The position numbers were made by a program, and so were the translations under genes. From assembly GCF_037042905.1 (NCBI RefSeq), contig NC_087246.1:31238001-31302000 (forward strand): a stretch of 64,000 bases of DNA. The letters run 5' to 3'. This DNA comes from Lytechinus pictus. Lineage: Eukaryota; Echinodermata; Echinoidea; Temnopleuroida; Toxopneustidae. How positions within the stretch are numbered: position 1 is the stretch's first letter; each line of letters starts with the position of its first letter. Of this stretch, positions 1 to 12,000 are shown one piece after another. Below the pieces are notes generated by a model. The model ran no database searches. It was not told where the DNA came from and saw nothing but the letters and a program-made list of their open reading frames with translations.

Positions 1-42
1 ATTGTGAAATTATGAAACCATCAATGCTATAAAAATACTTAC

Positions 43-3000
43 AATTCTAGTACAATATACAGGACTTCTGGTGTGTCGAAAACATCTTCTATACCTATAA
101 TACATGGCTGAACATAACAAGAAATACAAAAATATATTATTAAACATTATAAATCCTTACCACTCATTCTCATTTCTGCATCAATTTGCATTGTTTCAAG
201 TACACGTAAAGTGAATTATCAGGTTTGTTATTTGGTTTCCATCATTACTTTTTCACTATAGATATACCTAAAGGGCTTGAATGATGGCTATAATTACATT
301 ATCAGTTCTGCACACCAGAAAGTAATGTTTACAGAATATAATAATGGAACAAATGACCCTATTCCTTTTAAGTTTTATTGTCCCTCAAAAAATAGCAGGT
401 AAAGTATCACAATAGAAGCACATCATCAAATACCACAAGTTTGTTGAATAAACTGCAATTTATGATTATTAGTGCTGAATCAACAAAGCAGTTTTGCATT
501 CAATATAGGGTTATGATTCCTACATGTAGAATTGCAAAACACCCTGAATCATTGAGAATTTAGCAGAGGAATATAAATGTATTCATCATAATTCATTTAC
601 ACCACTTTAGTGCAAAATCAACATTAACCGAATGAAAATGCCCAAGGGCAAGGCTATGTATAGACGACCAAAGGTTATTGACTCTTTTTTAGTGAAGTAG
701 TCTAGTTTCTAATAGTATAAAGTGATAGCATGAAGTATGAGGTAATACAGGGCTCGACACTAGCGCCGGTCCGACGGTCCCAGACTGGTAAAAATCACTG
801 TCGGGCCGGTAGATTTTCAGAAATAGCAAGATTTACTGGTCCGACAAGACCAGTAAGAAAATATCATTGTCGGGCCGGTAATTTTTCCAAAAATAGCAAG
901 ATTTATGGGTCCGACATAAACAGTAATAAAAACCATTGTTGGGCCAGTAATTTTTCCAGAAATGGTCAAATTCACTAGTCCAACATAAACATAAAAAATA
1001 TTCCATGACTCAAATTGCAAACCATTTTCCTCCCGTTAAATTTGGTCATTCACACACAGAATACACACAGAATGAATCGCATGCAATTTTTACTAGGGTA
1101 ACATACAGTGTACATATGGCTAGCCAGCCACACAGCCCACATGGTGAATTTTCTACTGGCTGCACGAACGAAGCTTGGCGAAGCTTGGCAAACCTCTGGC
1201 AGAAATCTCTCACAGAACGGTCAAAATTCACATTTCACACTAATGAAAAGCTCTTATAATGTCCATATTTCCAAAAAATTGGGGTAACTGTCATTTGTAA
1301 GCAGTAAAAGGAGAAATTTTCACTTCTGTTTTAGTTCAAAGAGATCGGGTTTCGAGTGATATCGTCTGAATACATGATAGCCCCACATATGCATTTGTGT
1401 GTGTGTTGATACACTTGGTTTCTTTCGTAGCTATATCTTAATTGAGCCAAAAAGAAACTGATAATTTATTTATGATAGTTTTAGCTTTCTTCCTCTGTTT
1501 TCTTTCTATCTTTCTTTCCTTCTTTCTTTTCAATCTTTCTTTGTTTCTTCCCTCTCTTCTTTAATTTTTTTTGTTACTGTCTTTCTTTTTTAATTATTCT
1601 TTGTCTTTCGTTCTTTCATTCTTTCTGTCCTTTTAACATTTTTCTCTATTTCTTTTTCTCTTTCTTTTTTGATTTCTTTCTTTCTTTTATTCTTGAGTCC
1701 ATCCATCCTATATTTATCTCTTCTTTCTTTCTTCCTTTCCTTCTTTTTACCCTTTCTTTCCTTCATTCTTTGTTTCTTTCTTCATTCCATCCATCCTTTC
1801 TTTACCATTTCTTGTTTTTTATTTCTTCCTTCTTTCAGCCCTTTCTCTCTTTCTTTCATTCATTCCTTCCTTTCTGTTCTTTCTTTTTTCCCTTCATTCC
1901 ATCTATCCTTTTACCTTTTTTTTTTTTTTTTTTACTGCTTGCTTCCTTTCCTTTCTTCTTTCGTTCTTTTTTTCCCTCATTCCTTCCTTTCTTTGTCTTT
2001 CGGTCTTTCTTTTTTTTCTTACTTTCATCTGTTTTACATTTTCTTTCTTTTTTCTATTGCTTGCTTGCTTCCTTCCTTCTTTCCTTCTATCTATCATTTT
2101 ACCTTTCTTTATTTCTTCCTTCAATACTTTCTTTCCTTTTTCCTTCTTTCCATCTCTCCTTTTACCCTTTCTTTCTTTTTTTATTGCTTCTTTCCTTCTT
2201 TCTGTCTTTTGTTCTTTCTTTCTATATTGCTTGCTTCATTTCTTTCCTTCTTTCTTTCTTTCTTTCCTTCATTCCTTTATTTCTTCTTTTTCTTTTGTTC
2301 TTTCTTTCTTATTTTTGTTCTTTCTTTCCTTCCTTCCTTTCCCTCTTCAGTTCTTTCTTTTTTTCCTTCCTTCACATTTATCCATTCTTTACCCTTTTTC
2401 TTCCTTTCTATCTTTTTCCTTCTTTCCATCTTTCCTTATACCCTTTCTTTCTTATTTTATTGCTTCTTTCCTTTTTTCATTACTTTCTGTCTTTTGTTTT
2501 TTCTTTCTTTCCTTTTTTTCTTTTGTTCTTTCTTTCTTTTTTCCTTCCTTCACATCTATCCTTTCTTTACCTTTTATTTGTTCTTCCTTCCTTTCTTTTA
2601 TTATTTCTTCCTTTGTTTCTTTTTGTCTTGCTTTCTTTTTGTCTTTCATTCCTTCATTTTTTTTTTTGGGGGGGGGGGTAACAAGATAGGACAGCAAAAT
2701 AAACTCACGCCTTTTATTAATGTTTTCTTTATTTTGGGGACCAGTAGATTTTAGGTTCGGACCAGTAAAAAATGGAAAAACTGGGTATCTACTGGTCCGA
2801 CATGAATAGGTTGGACCAGTAGAAAAAAAGGGTTAGTGTGGAGCCCTGGGTAATAGTATGAAATTCTTTATAGAAACATTGAATGAAGTGGTATGAATGT
2901 TGCATGTAATATATGTATCAAACTTCCTTGGTACACTTCACTCATTTGATTCAACATAATCCTATATTGAGAAATGTATTTCCTTGAAGGAAAGCTATAT

Positions 3001-6000
3001 TTATACATGTACACCTTGCTGTACACTATAGGCAAGGGGGAGGGGGGGGGGGTGACAATATATACAGGCATAGATCTGTGAGGGGAATCTCATTGAAATT
3101 GTTTGCTAACCTGACTGAATAAGTGACCTTTAGGTCAATCAAACAGCTCTTACTTGCAAAGGGAGGAAATATGACCAAGAGAGCTGCACATATACCTTCA
3201 TAATAAGCAGCACATCATTGTGAAACATGCAGACATGACATAGGGCAAATATACCGTATGGGTACTAGTATTCAACCCGGCATAATTCAAAGATTTTGAT
3301 ATATTCCCCAAAATATTTAGAAATAGGGAATTTATCTTAATTTCATACCTTTGTTATTTCCAGGGTAATCTGTTGTCGATATTTTCTTTGTCAATCTGTC
3401 CACTGTATGCGCGGAGGATCGAATTATGCGGCGATGGCCTTTTGCACTGAATGGTACTAGTATTCAACCTAGTGAGGATTGATAGCAAATCTCAAAAGGG
3501 TTTAGATTGCTAAATTAGATCTAGATCTATGTAAGTCTCTGGCTTTGATTAATTCCCTGTTTGGTCTCATCTCAAATGGTCTAGTCCATAGTCGGATGGG
3601 ACAAGGGCAGATTGAGAGACAGGGCCATCTTTCATCGCTAGGTTGAATACTAGTGCCGACGGGTTGAATACTAGTACCAAAATCCGTCGCCGTATAATTC
3701 GATCGCGCGCGCACACAGTCAACTGGTTGAAGAAAAAAGTAACGGAAAAAGAATAACCAGCGTTTGCTCTTGGAAATAAGACGGGTCTGAAATTCAGGTA
3801 AATTCTATATTTCTATATATTTGAGGAAACTCTCCAAACGGGTTGAATACTAGTGCCCTTACGGTACATGTGGTTTAACATTTAACCAATTGTGACACAA
3901 CTCTCTAGCAGTAGAGATTCAATTTGTCAGCACGTTTGAGGCTCAATTCATTCATAACTATCTGAAAATAGATGAAATGGTTTACTTTACCATGAAAGCA
4001 TGGGAAATATAAAATAAATATAAGTAATATTAATAATGTAAAAACTTTTTTTTTAATTCATCACTCACGTGGTGAAGCTTCTTTAGTATTCTGACTTCTT
4101 CCATCACTGTCTTCTCCATGTTCTGGAATGACACAAAAATCATGGTTAATGTCAATACTTTTAACATCCTCACAGTAATTATACTGTAGACACCCCATTT
4201 TTTTTTCAATAGGAATATTATTGCTTTACAATATTATTTTGTATAGGTACACACGACTAGGGGGTTACCTAGCTGTTGCGACTCTCGCCTTGCGATCAGA
4301 GGGTTGAATCAACTTTGTCCAACAAGAAATTCATCCATTGAGCTGCACTAGACCGAGGTGAGGTAAATACGTACTGGCAAAAAGAAATCCACAAAAATGT
4401 GGAACACCAAAGTTGGTGGCCTAGCTTAACCCGATTAATATACGAGCACCTTGAGCACCTCGACAAGATGGATATGCGCATTAAAAAAAATAGCCAGAAT
4501 TATCATTATTATTATTAGACAGCAATTCATAGCACAGCTAAGTCGATTCAAATTTTAGAGACACAAAGAGCAATATTATCAGATGGCAAACAGAACTCAG
4601 TTCATTTAGATTCGAGAGACACAAAGAGAAATTTATTAGGGCCTATAGTAGCGTGTTACCTTTTCATATCAATATGCAAAATTTGATCCAGGCAGATAGA
4701 ATTAAAGTTGAATTAAGAAGACGATTCCAAATATTGAGATATTTACATTAATAGCAACCTTACAACCCCCAAACACTAATAGGTGATTCGACCCCCCATT
4801 TTCTTTTTTCAAAATAGTGAATTTGAACGATTTATCCCTACCCATTTTCCCTGAGTTCGCTCCTGCAATGCCTACCGAGACGGGTGTTCTTTGAGTGTGA
4901 CGTCACCGGGGGGTATTCGGTCCCGGTGAAGTAAACAAGGCAGTGCCGTTTTGTGTACTATGCACGTACTCCTTCATATGGAATAACTGCAGTTGAAGTT
5001 GTATCTGCGAGCCATAGAACTTGCAAAGAGGAAATGATTAAAATATTTGTGGCCGTACTATTATTCCAAATATGTGAATTCCCTCAGAATGATACCATAG
5101 ACCCTAAAGGAATAATTTCAAGGTGAATAATATGAAATTTGATCGAGATCTTCTCACCAGTCGATAACGTAGCAGACGTGTTATTATGACATATTTATCC
5201 GCGTGTGACGCGGCTCTTGCAAAAAAACACAGTTGGTTGCGGAATTGCTTTGTGCCGACCGGCCGCCCGCTCCGGCGCAGCTAGCTGTCGAGCTACCGTA
5301 CCGTTCTTGTTGTCTTCAACCATAGAGATGTATACTAATTACTATATATCTTTCTGTCTTCAACTCACTTATGTGTGACGGTGACCCCTAGCGTAATTAA
5401 ATATAGAAAACAACTCAAAAGGCCGAGAAAGAATACTATACGTTTGGTTCAAGATTGTTCTGTGGAATGAGCTATGAGTGAAAATGATCCAGAGGATATA
5501 AAAGTGGAGTCAAAGACAAAAGAAAAGAAGAAAAAACGCCAGGGGATCGCTGCACGGCCATGAACTAAGTCGACATACCAGACCATAACAGTACACTCAA
5601 TGCCTGGGTGTTGTGTGTACTAGTATTATGCGTTCAGCGCGCGCTGAGCTAGCCGCCGGAATTACTTTCCAGCTACTCACTTGATTGAACATCGTGATAA
5701 AATAAATGAGAAATAGTGAAAATATCATTCAATAACTCACTGTTTGCTATCTTACATCATGATTGAAGAGTTCATGGTGGTTATTCATACTGTTTTTTAT
5801 ACAGGGAAAGTAAAGATTTGTACATATCAGTCCTATTTGTTTGATTTGAGTTGCTTTGAAAAAAAATTGTAAAATATCTTTCTCTCTCTGCATAGCATTT
5901 CTGTATGACATTCAGGTACCTCTTATACTAAATTCCCCCCGGTGACGTCACACTCCGAGTGACTTTTCTGTACACTCGTCTCTCGGGCTCTGACAGGTGG

Positions 6001-9000
6001 CTAATTTCATAGACTTTCAAAGCAAAATATCGAGAAGGCAGAGGATTATTGTGACATGCTATGTGTTTGAACAACTTATATATACTATATATTGTATGTA
6101 GAACCTATATTTATGGAAACTCACCCCCTTCTTAATTCAACTTTAATAATAATTCTCATTCATTAAATTCATCCCATATAAAATTATAAAATAAGAAGAG
6201 AATGGAAGGGGTAATAGAAAAAGAAAAGAAGAAAAAGAGAAGGAGAAAAGAAGCCTGGGAGAGGGAGGAGAGGATGAGGCAAAATAGAAAGATGGAAGGA
6301 ATTAGAAAGATATAAGGAGGAGATGAGAAAGGAGAAGAATTCATAATATATAAGATAAATCTCAGAAGTTTCTTACCCGGACCATTGTCCCTCCTATTGA
6401 GAATGTCTTCTTTTCTATGATCTTGACTGCAACCTTCCGACATGTTCCTTTCTCAAACGCTAGCTTCACTTGCCCACAGGCCCCCCTAACAAATAGAAAT
6501 CACAAGGTCTGTAAATCTCCTCATAATAAATAATACAATACCTCTATTTTTTCAAAGCCGAGTAAAAAAAAATGCAGTAATATGAAACTATAAGTAACAA
6601 ACAACAAGATAATTTCCATAATACAGGTACATTGTAGGTTTTTATTTTTTGTATACAGTGCATCCCACATAAAAGGAAAGCCCGTTTTGAAAGAAAGATT
6701 TCACAATTATCAAATATGCTTTTACTATAAATTTGATACTCATGGCAAGATTGGAATCTCATCTCTAATTTAAAACCAACAGCTTAGCAAATCATTAACG
6801 CATGGGCGGCACAACAGATAGCAAACAATAAATATTGAGACATATCAGAAATGATTTGCGCAGAAACTCACGAGTGAATCTGAATCCACTCTCATTTCAG
6901 GGATCACTGAGAGAATCTTAACAAACAATACAAAAGAAATGCTAATGAGCCAAATAAGCACGATCGTCATATCATGAACCAATCTTGTCCAATTTTTTTG
7001 CGCAACCTGGATTTGACATTAAAACTTCAAACTCATCTTGCTCATTAATGCATGAAGTGTTTGTTTCATATTAGGTATCAAAATAAAGAGGAATACGTGA
7101 ATTACATGATTATGTAAATGAAATATCATAATTCATTTGCCTTTGAAGAATAAAGACATGCGAATCCTGGTTACCTTTTTTATGGGACGCACTGTATAGA
7201 GAGGGGTTATGCTTTGTTTGTGATGTCATGTCTCTGGACCCAGAGAGAAAGAGACATGACATACAAAGCTTCACAAAGATCTTCAAAGTGAGCATATATT
7301 GTTGTGTGGCAAGAGAAGACCTAGTAACATGTATGAGCCATGGCCTGGGCATCTTCAACAAAATTCAAGATGATGTTGACTAAACATGAATTCATTTACA
7401 ATATCTTCAGACTTCAGTACACATTAAAACTTAACAAATGTAATGACATTTTTGTGTTATCAGGCATTACACTCTCATAAGACTGGTGCTACAACATGTG
7501 GAATATATATATATATATTATTCAGAGTTACATTTATTACCAATGGAAAACCTAAAATAAGAATATTGTTAATTTTATATTTATAATGAAGAGGAATGAA
7601 CTCTAAACAGAACCTGATGTGTCTGACAAAAACACCCACCCTGCTGTATTATTCAACTTGCTTAACTTGTTTGAACATGAGAAAGTTTGTTTCCTTCCTC
7701 TTTGTAACAGGTGCAATTAATTATCATCACTCATTGACACATTATGAATAGTTAAATGTAATTTACATGTGATGTACATGTAGGCCAATCAATCTGGCTG
7801 AAACACATTGGCCCGAATTCACAAAGGTGGTTTTGAAAACCCACGGTTGAGTCCATGGTTTACGGTATGCAGATTTCCTGTATAAATTACGTTTTAATAT
7901 TTTACCGCGTATACTAAAAAATGTCCAATGCTGATGCACGCTTTTGTCACAGTGCGCCAAATTGACACCTGTTGCCATGGTTATCCACGCTATTTTATTC
8001 ATGAGTCCACTGTTTTTATTCATGAGTCCACTCTTCAAACAGTGGACTCATGAATAAAATAGTGTATCTAACCATGGTAACAGACGTCAATTTGGCGCAC
8101 TGTGACAAAAGCGCGCATCAGCATTGGACATTTTTAATACACACACCTGATACATGCTAAATTAAGCGTAATTTATACAGGAAATCTGAATAAACCATGA
8201 ATTCAACCGTGGGTTTTCAAAAATAACCTTTGCGAATTCGGGCAAATTTGATTATCATATCAACACTTAATATGAAAAAGTTATTAATGTTTTAATTACT
8301 GTAATGTAATCAAATTACTCGTAGCTATCTTTGAATATTTCATTTCTGGACTGGACAGCTATTACAGTTTTTGTTTTTGCTTTAATCAATCATTAGAGTA
8401 GACTTTAAGACATTTCATTTTTACAATTTGCACATGAGCAGATAAGGTCAAAAGCTATAAACCAGAATAGGACTTTCTAAATCAACGAGATGAGCATCAT
8501 TATTCATAGGTTGTTTTAAAATACGCTTTAAAGAACAACATCAAATTGTTCAGTCATGTTCGGTATTTGGCGACAGGTCAAATGACAGTTTAAAAAGGAC
8601 AATGTAATGGAACATTTCCTAATTTTTAACTAATATTAAAAGTCGTGTCACCTGGTCTACACAGTGGTTCCTGTATTAGAGTTGGATATCCCAGATTGGT
8701 ATAAAAAAATTAACAAGTTATTGAGTACATGTACCTATCTGATTGAAAAAGAAGAAGAAACATAAATTTTGAATAGTTGTTCTAGAACTAACTATGAAAT
8801 GGCTAGCCGCCTTATTAAAGGGGAAGTTCATCCTGAAAAAGGAGTTATTGCAAAAATAGCAGAAAAAAATAACAAAAAATAGTTGTGAAGGTTAGAGGAA
8901 AATCCATCAAAGTTTTAAAAACTTATCGGAATTAGAACATATGGGGCAGCTGCTCGTAAATGACGTCACATATCATAGACTTAAAGTTCTGAATTTCTGA

Positions 9001-12000
9001 ATACTTTAATCTTTAATGGATTTTCCTCAAATCTTCACCAATATTTTTTTTTCTATTATGTTTTACAACAAACTTTTCATCAGGGTGAACTTCGAACTTC
9101 CCCTTTAAATCATGTATCTTCTGTCTCTGACAACATTTCTTGCTGAACAATGACAATAATGATGATATTGATGAAGATGATGACGATGATGATGATAATA
9201 ACGATGGTGGTGATGATGATGGTGGTGATGATGATAGTGATGATGGTGATAATGATAACAATATAGATGGCAATGATAATGAAATTAATGATAAAGATGA
9301 TGTTATGATAGTGACATGGTGATAATGATAATAATGATGGAGATGACTCATTACTTTGATGATGATGATGATTATGATGATGATGATGGTGGTGGCGATG
9401 ATCACAATGACATTGATGATAATGATGACATTGACAATTAAAATGACAATAATGAAGATGGTGTTATGACAGTTATGATCATTATGACGACAATGACGAT
9501 AATAATGATGATTATGATATTGATGGTAATGATGATGATGATGATAACACAAAAACTATTTCTCCTCACTTACCTGCCTAATACTTTTGACATGATGAAC
9601 TTTTCTCTAAGTGCTGAAGGAAGATAACTTTGATCCGAATCCGATGTATCCATGAAAACATATGCTGAAATAACACATATCAATTGGTAAATCAATCTGT
9701 CATGCATGCTTCATGCACTTCATAAATGAAGTGCAATAATATTGCATCACATGACCATACTGGCATGGAATCATATAAATAGGGACATTCCTATAAGGAT
9801 GCAAGAGGAATTGAAAAGTATACAGGCAAAATGTTTAAAAAATACCCCAGAATACACTAAATGGTTGTCAAAGATAGAAAAGAGTTATTAGGGTTTCCTT
9901 TTTTCACCACAAGGCGACATCTTGCCTAGAGTAATATAAAGATCATCTGTTATTTTGTAATGAGATTTTGACAACCAGACAAGCCAAGTGTTTTACTTCA
10001 TCACTGAGCAATGTCTATTAGAATCATTTTGCACATAATCTATTATATATATGAAAATGAGAAACTGGTAATTTGTCAAATTCTGAAAGAACTTGATTTC
10101 ACGTTTAACAAGGATTTTTGTTTTACTGACAAAATACAACCAAAGTCTCCAAAACTCATTATTTCTCAAAAAATTCTCAACCATACAAAGGAAAAAAATG
10201 CTTACAAGAAGGGAGAAAAGAAGTGCTAAAATCCATTACTATTTACCTTTGTTTTTGGATAATGAAAGAGCAATCTCGTCATTGTTGTTTAGAACTCTCT
10301 TCTTCCCTTTACCTTGAAAAGTGTGGAATAGGAAAGGGTTGAATAAAGTTAATTGATTGTCTGCTTAATTTGTGCGTTTTTATAGTAGGCCTACATGTAC
10401 AACAAACGACATCATGACGAGGCCTAATTTTCATTGCTGTCAACAACTTTTTCATCAATAACCCCTGCATTAACTGAGAAATAAAGTTTCTTGCCTGTAT
10501 TCTGAAGTCATGGTTTACCTATGTGCTAAAATTATGGGGAGCCAGAAATTCAAAAATTCTGCTTATAATGTATATTTCTTATATTTACTATTTTGTTTCC
10601 CTTAGCTTTCATAATGAAGAAAATATTTCAGTTATCATTCTGAGACAGTTATAAATGATTTTAATGTCATAATCTGAGTTAATAAATTAAACAGGTACTA
10701 ACAGAGATTTGTGCCCAATTGGCTCTTCATTGTTAAACCACAACTTTGTACCAGGGTTTAATTTAAAGCCGAGTTCAGAATACGGGCCATTGTGTGTATG
10801 ACTACATGTACATGTACCATCCGATTTAATAGTAGTTTTGAATGGAAAGAGGCATGAAAACAGCCCTCATCCAAAAAAAATATTATTTTTCCCCCGAAAT
10901 GGTATTTCAAGTTATTCTCAAGGGCAGTAAGTGAAAAAAATTTGGCATATGTATTAATAGAGGAACAGACAAATACTCTCAGTAAGAACTAGAAAGCTTT
11001 TAAAGAGAAATCCCAGTAGTTGCAGTAAACACTGATTTCATGAGAAAGTCTGTAAAACAAGGCTTAATTGTCAGTATATCATCGAGGATCTAGATCTGGT
11101 ACAGTTACATAAACTGAACTTTGTGAAATCATGAAATCTACGCTGAAAAATGTTCAGGCTGAAGATCCCCAACACAGATAAGCACACGTGGGACAGTGTA
11201 TAATTATTGCTTCGAATGTCGGGCCCGACGCTCTACCCGAATCCTGTGCTTATTTGCTGATTTCTCAGCAATTACACAATTTCTTCCAGAATCCTTTGGC
11301 ACATATGTTTTATTTATACAAACAGACACTTTGGTGGTCATTTCATTGGATTCTGTACGAACCCATTTTGATATCGTTACCAAAACTAGCATTTACCTTT
11401 AAGTTCCCCTAAAAAGTATATTCATGGACAGTAAGTGGGAGTATTCTCAACAATGAAAGAGAACAGGAAAGTTTTGAAAACTGTAACCTCCAAACAGAAT
11501 TTTGAAGAAATCCCCCAAACAATTAATGAGGTATTTTAAGGGCAGTACATGGAGGTGATAGATTTATGTTGATATTACAGAACAGGAGAAAAACCTCTGT
11601 ACAGGTTTTTATACCTATGATAAATAGGGTAATATGTACATGTATTTCAGAGGATTGAACACAGACATTCAAGCTTCTTGTGAAATATCATGAGAAAAAA
11701 AATTGCACTGACTTGAAGATAAAGGGGGAAGGGAAATACAAGAGGGAAAAGAATACAAAATATACATGAGATTCTGATTTCACCATTGATCCCTAAACTT
11801 TGATAATAAGTCATTGTTTTTGTTATTTCAATGTTGTTATTTTCCCTATAAAGAGATCTACATCAAAGACCTTACTTTAGCTTCTTACCAATCTTTTCTC
11901 CATTCACAAAGGTGCCATTTGAGCTCCTATCTTCAATAAAGTAGAAACTGCAATTATCGTTTGATTCCTGGAAAACACAAGAAGAATTATTAATGCAACT

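Noticed and set aside
1669..2754. 361-residue Ser/Phe/Leu-rich reading frame
   Set aside because: It is a translation of a (CTTT)n pyrimidine tract; overlapping frames are open too, and composition explains it.
7811..8243. CRISPR-like or tandem repeat array
   Set aside because: It is one inverted repeat with a short centre, not spaced direct repeats.
9013..9552. His/Ile-rich and Asp-rich frames
   Set aside because: (GAT/AAT)n microsatellite.
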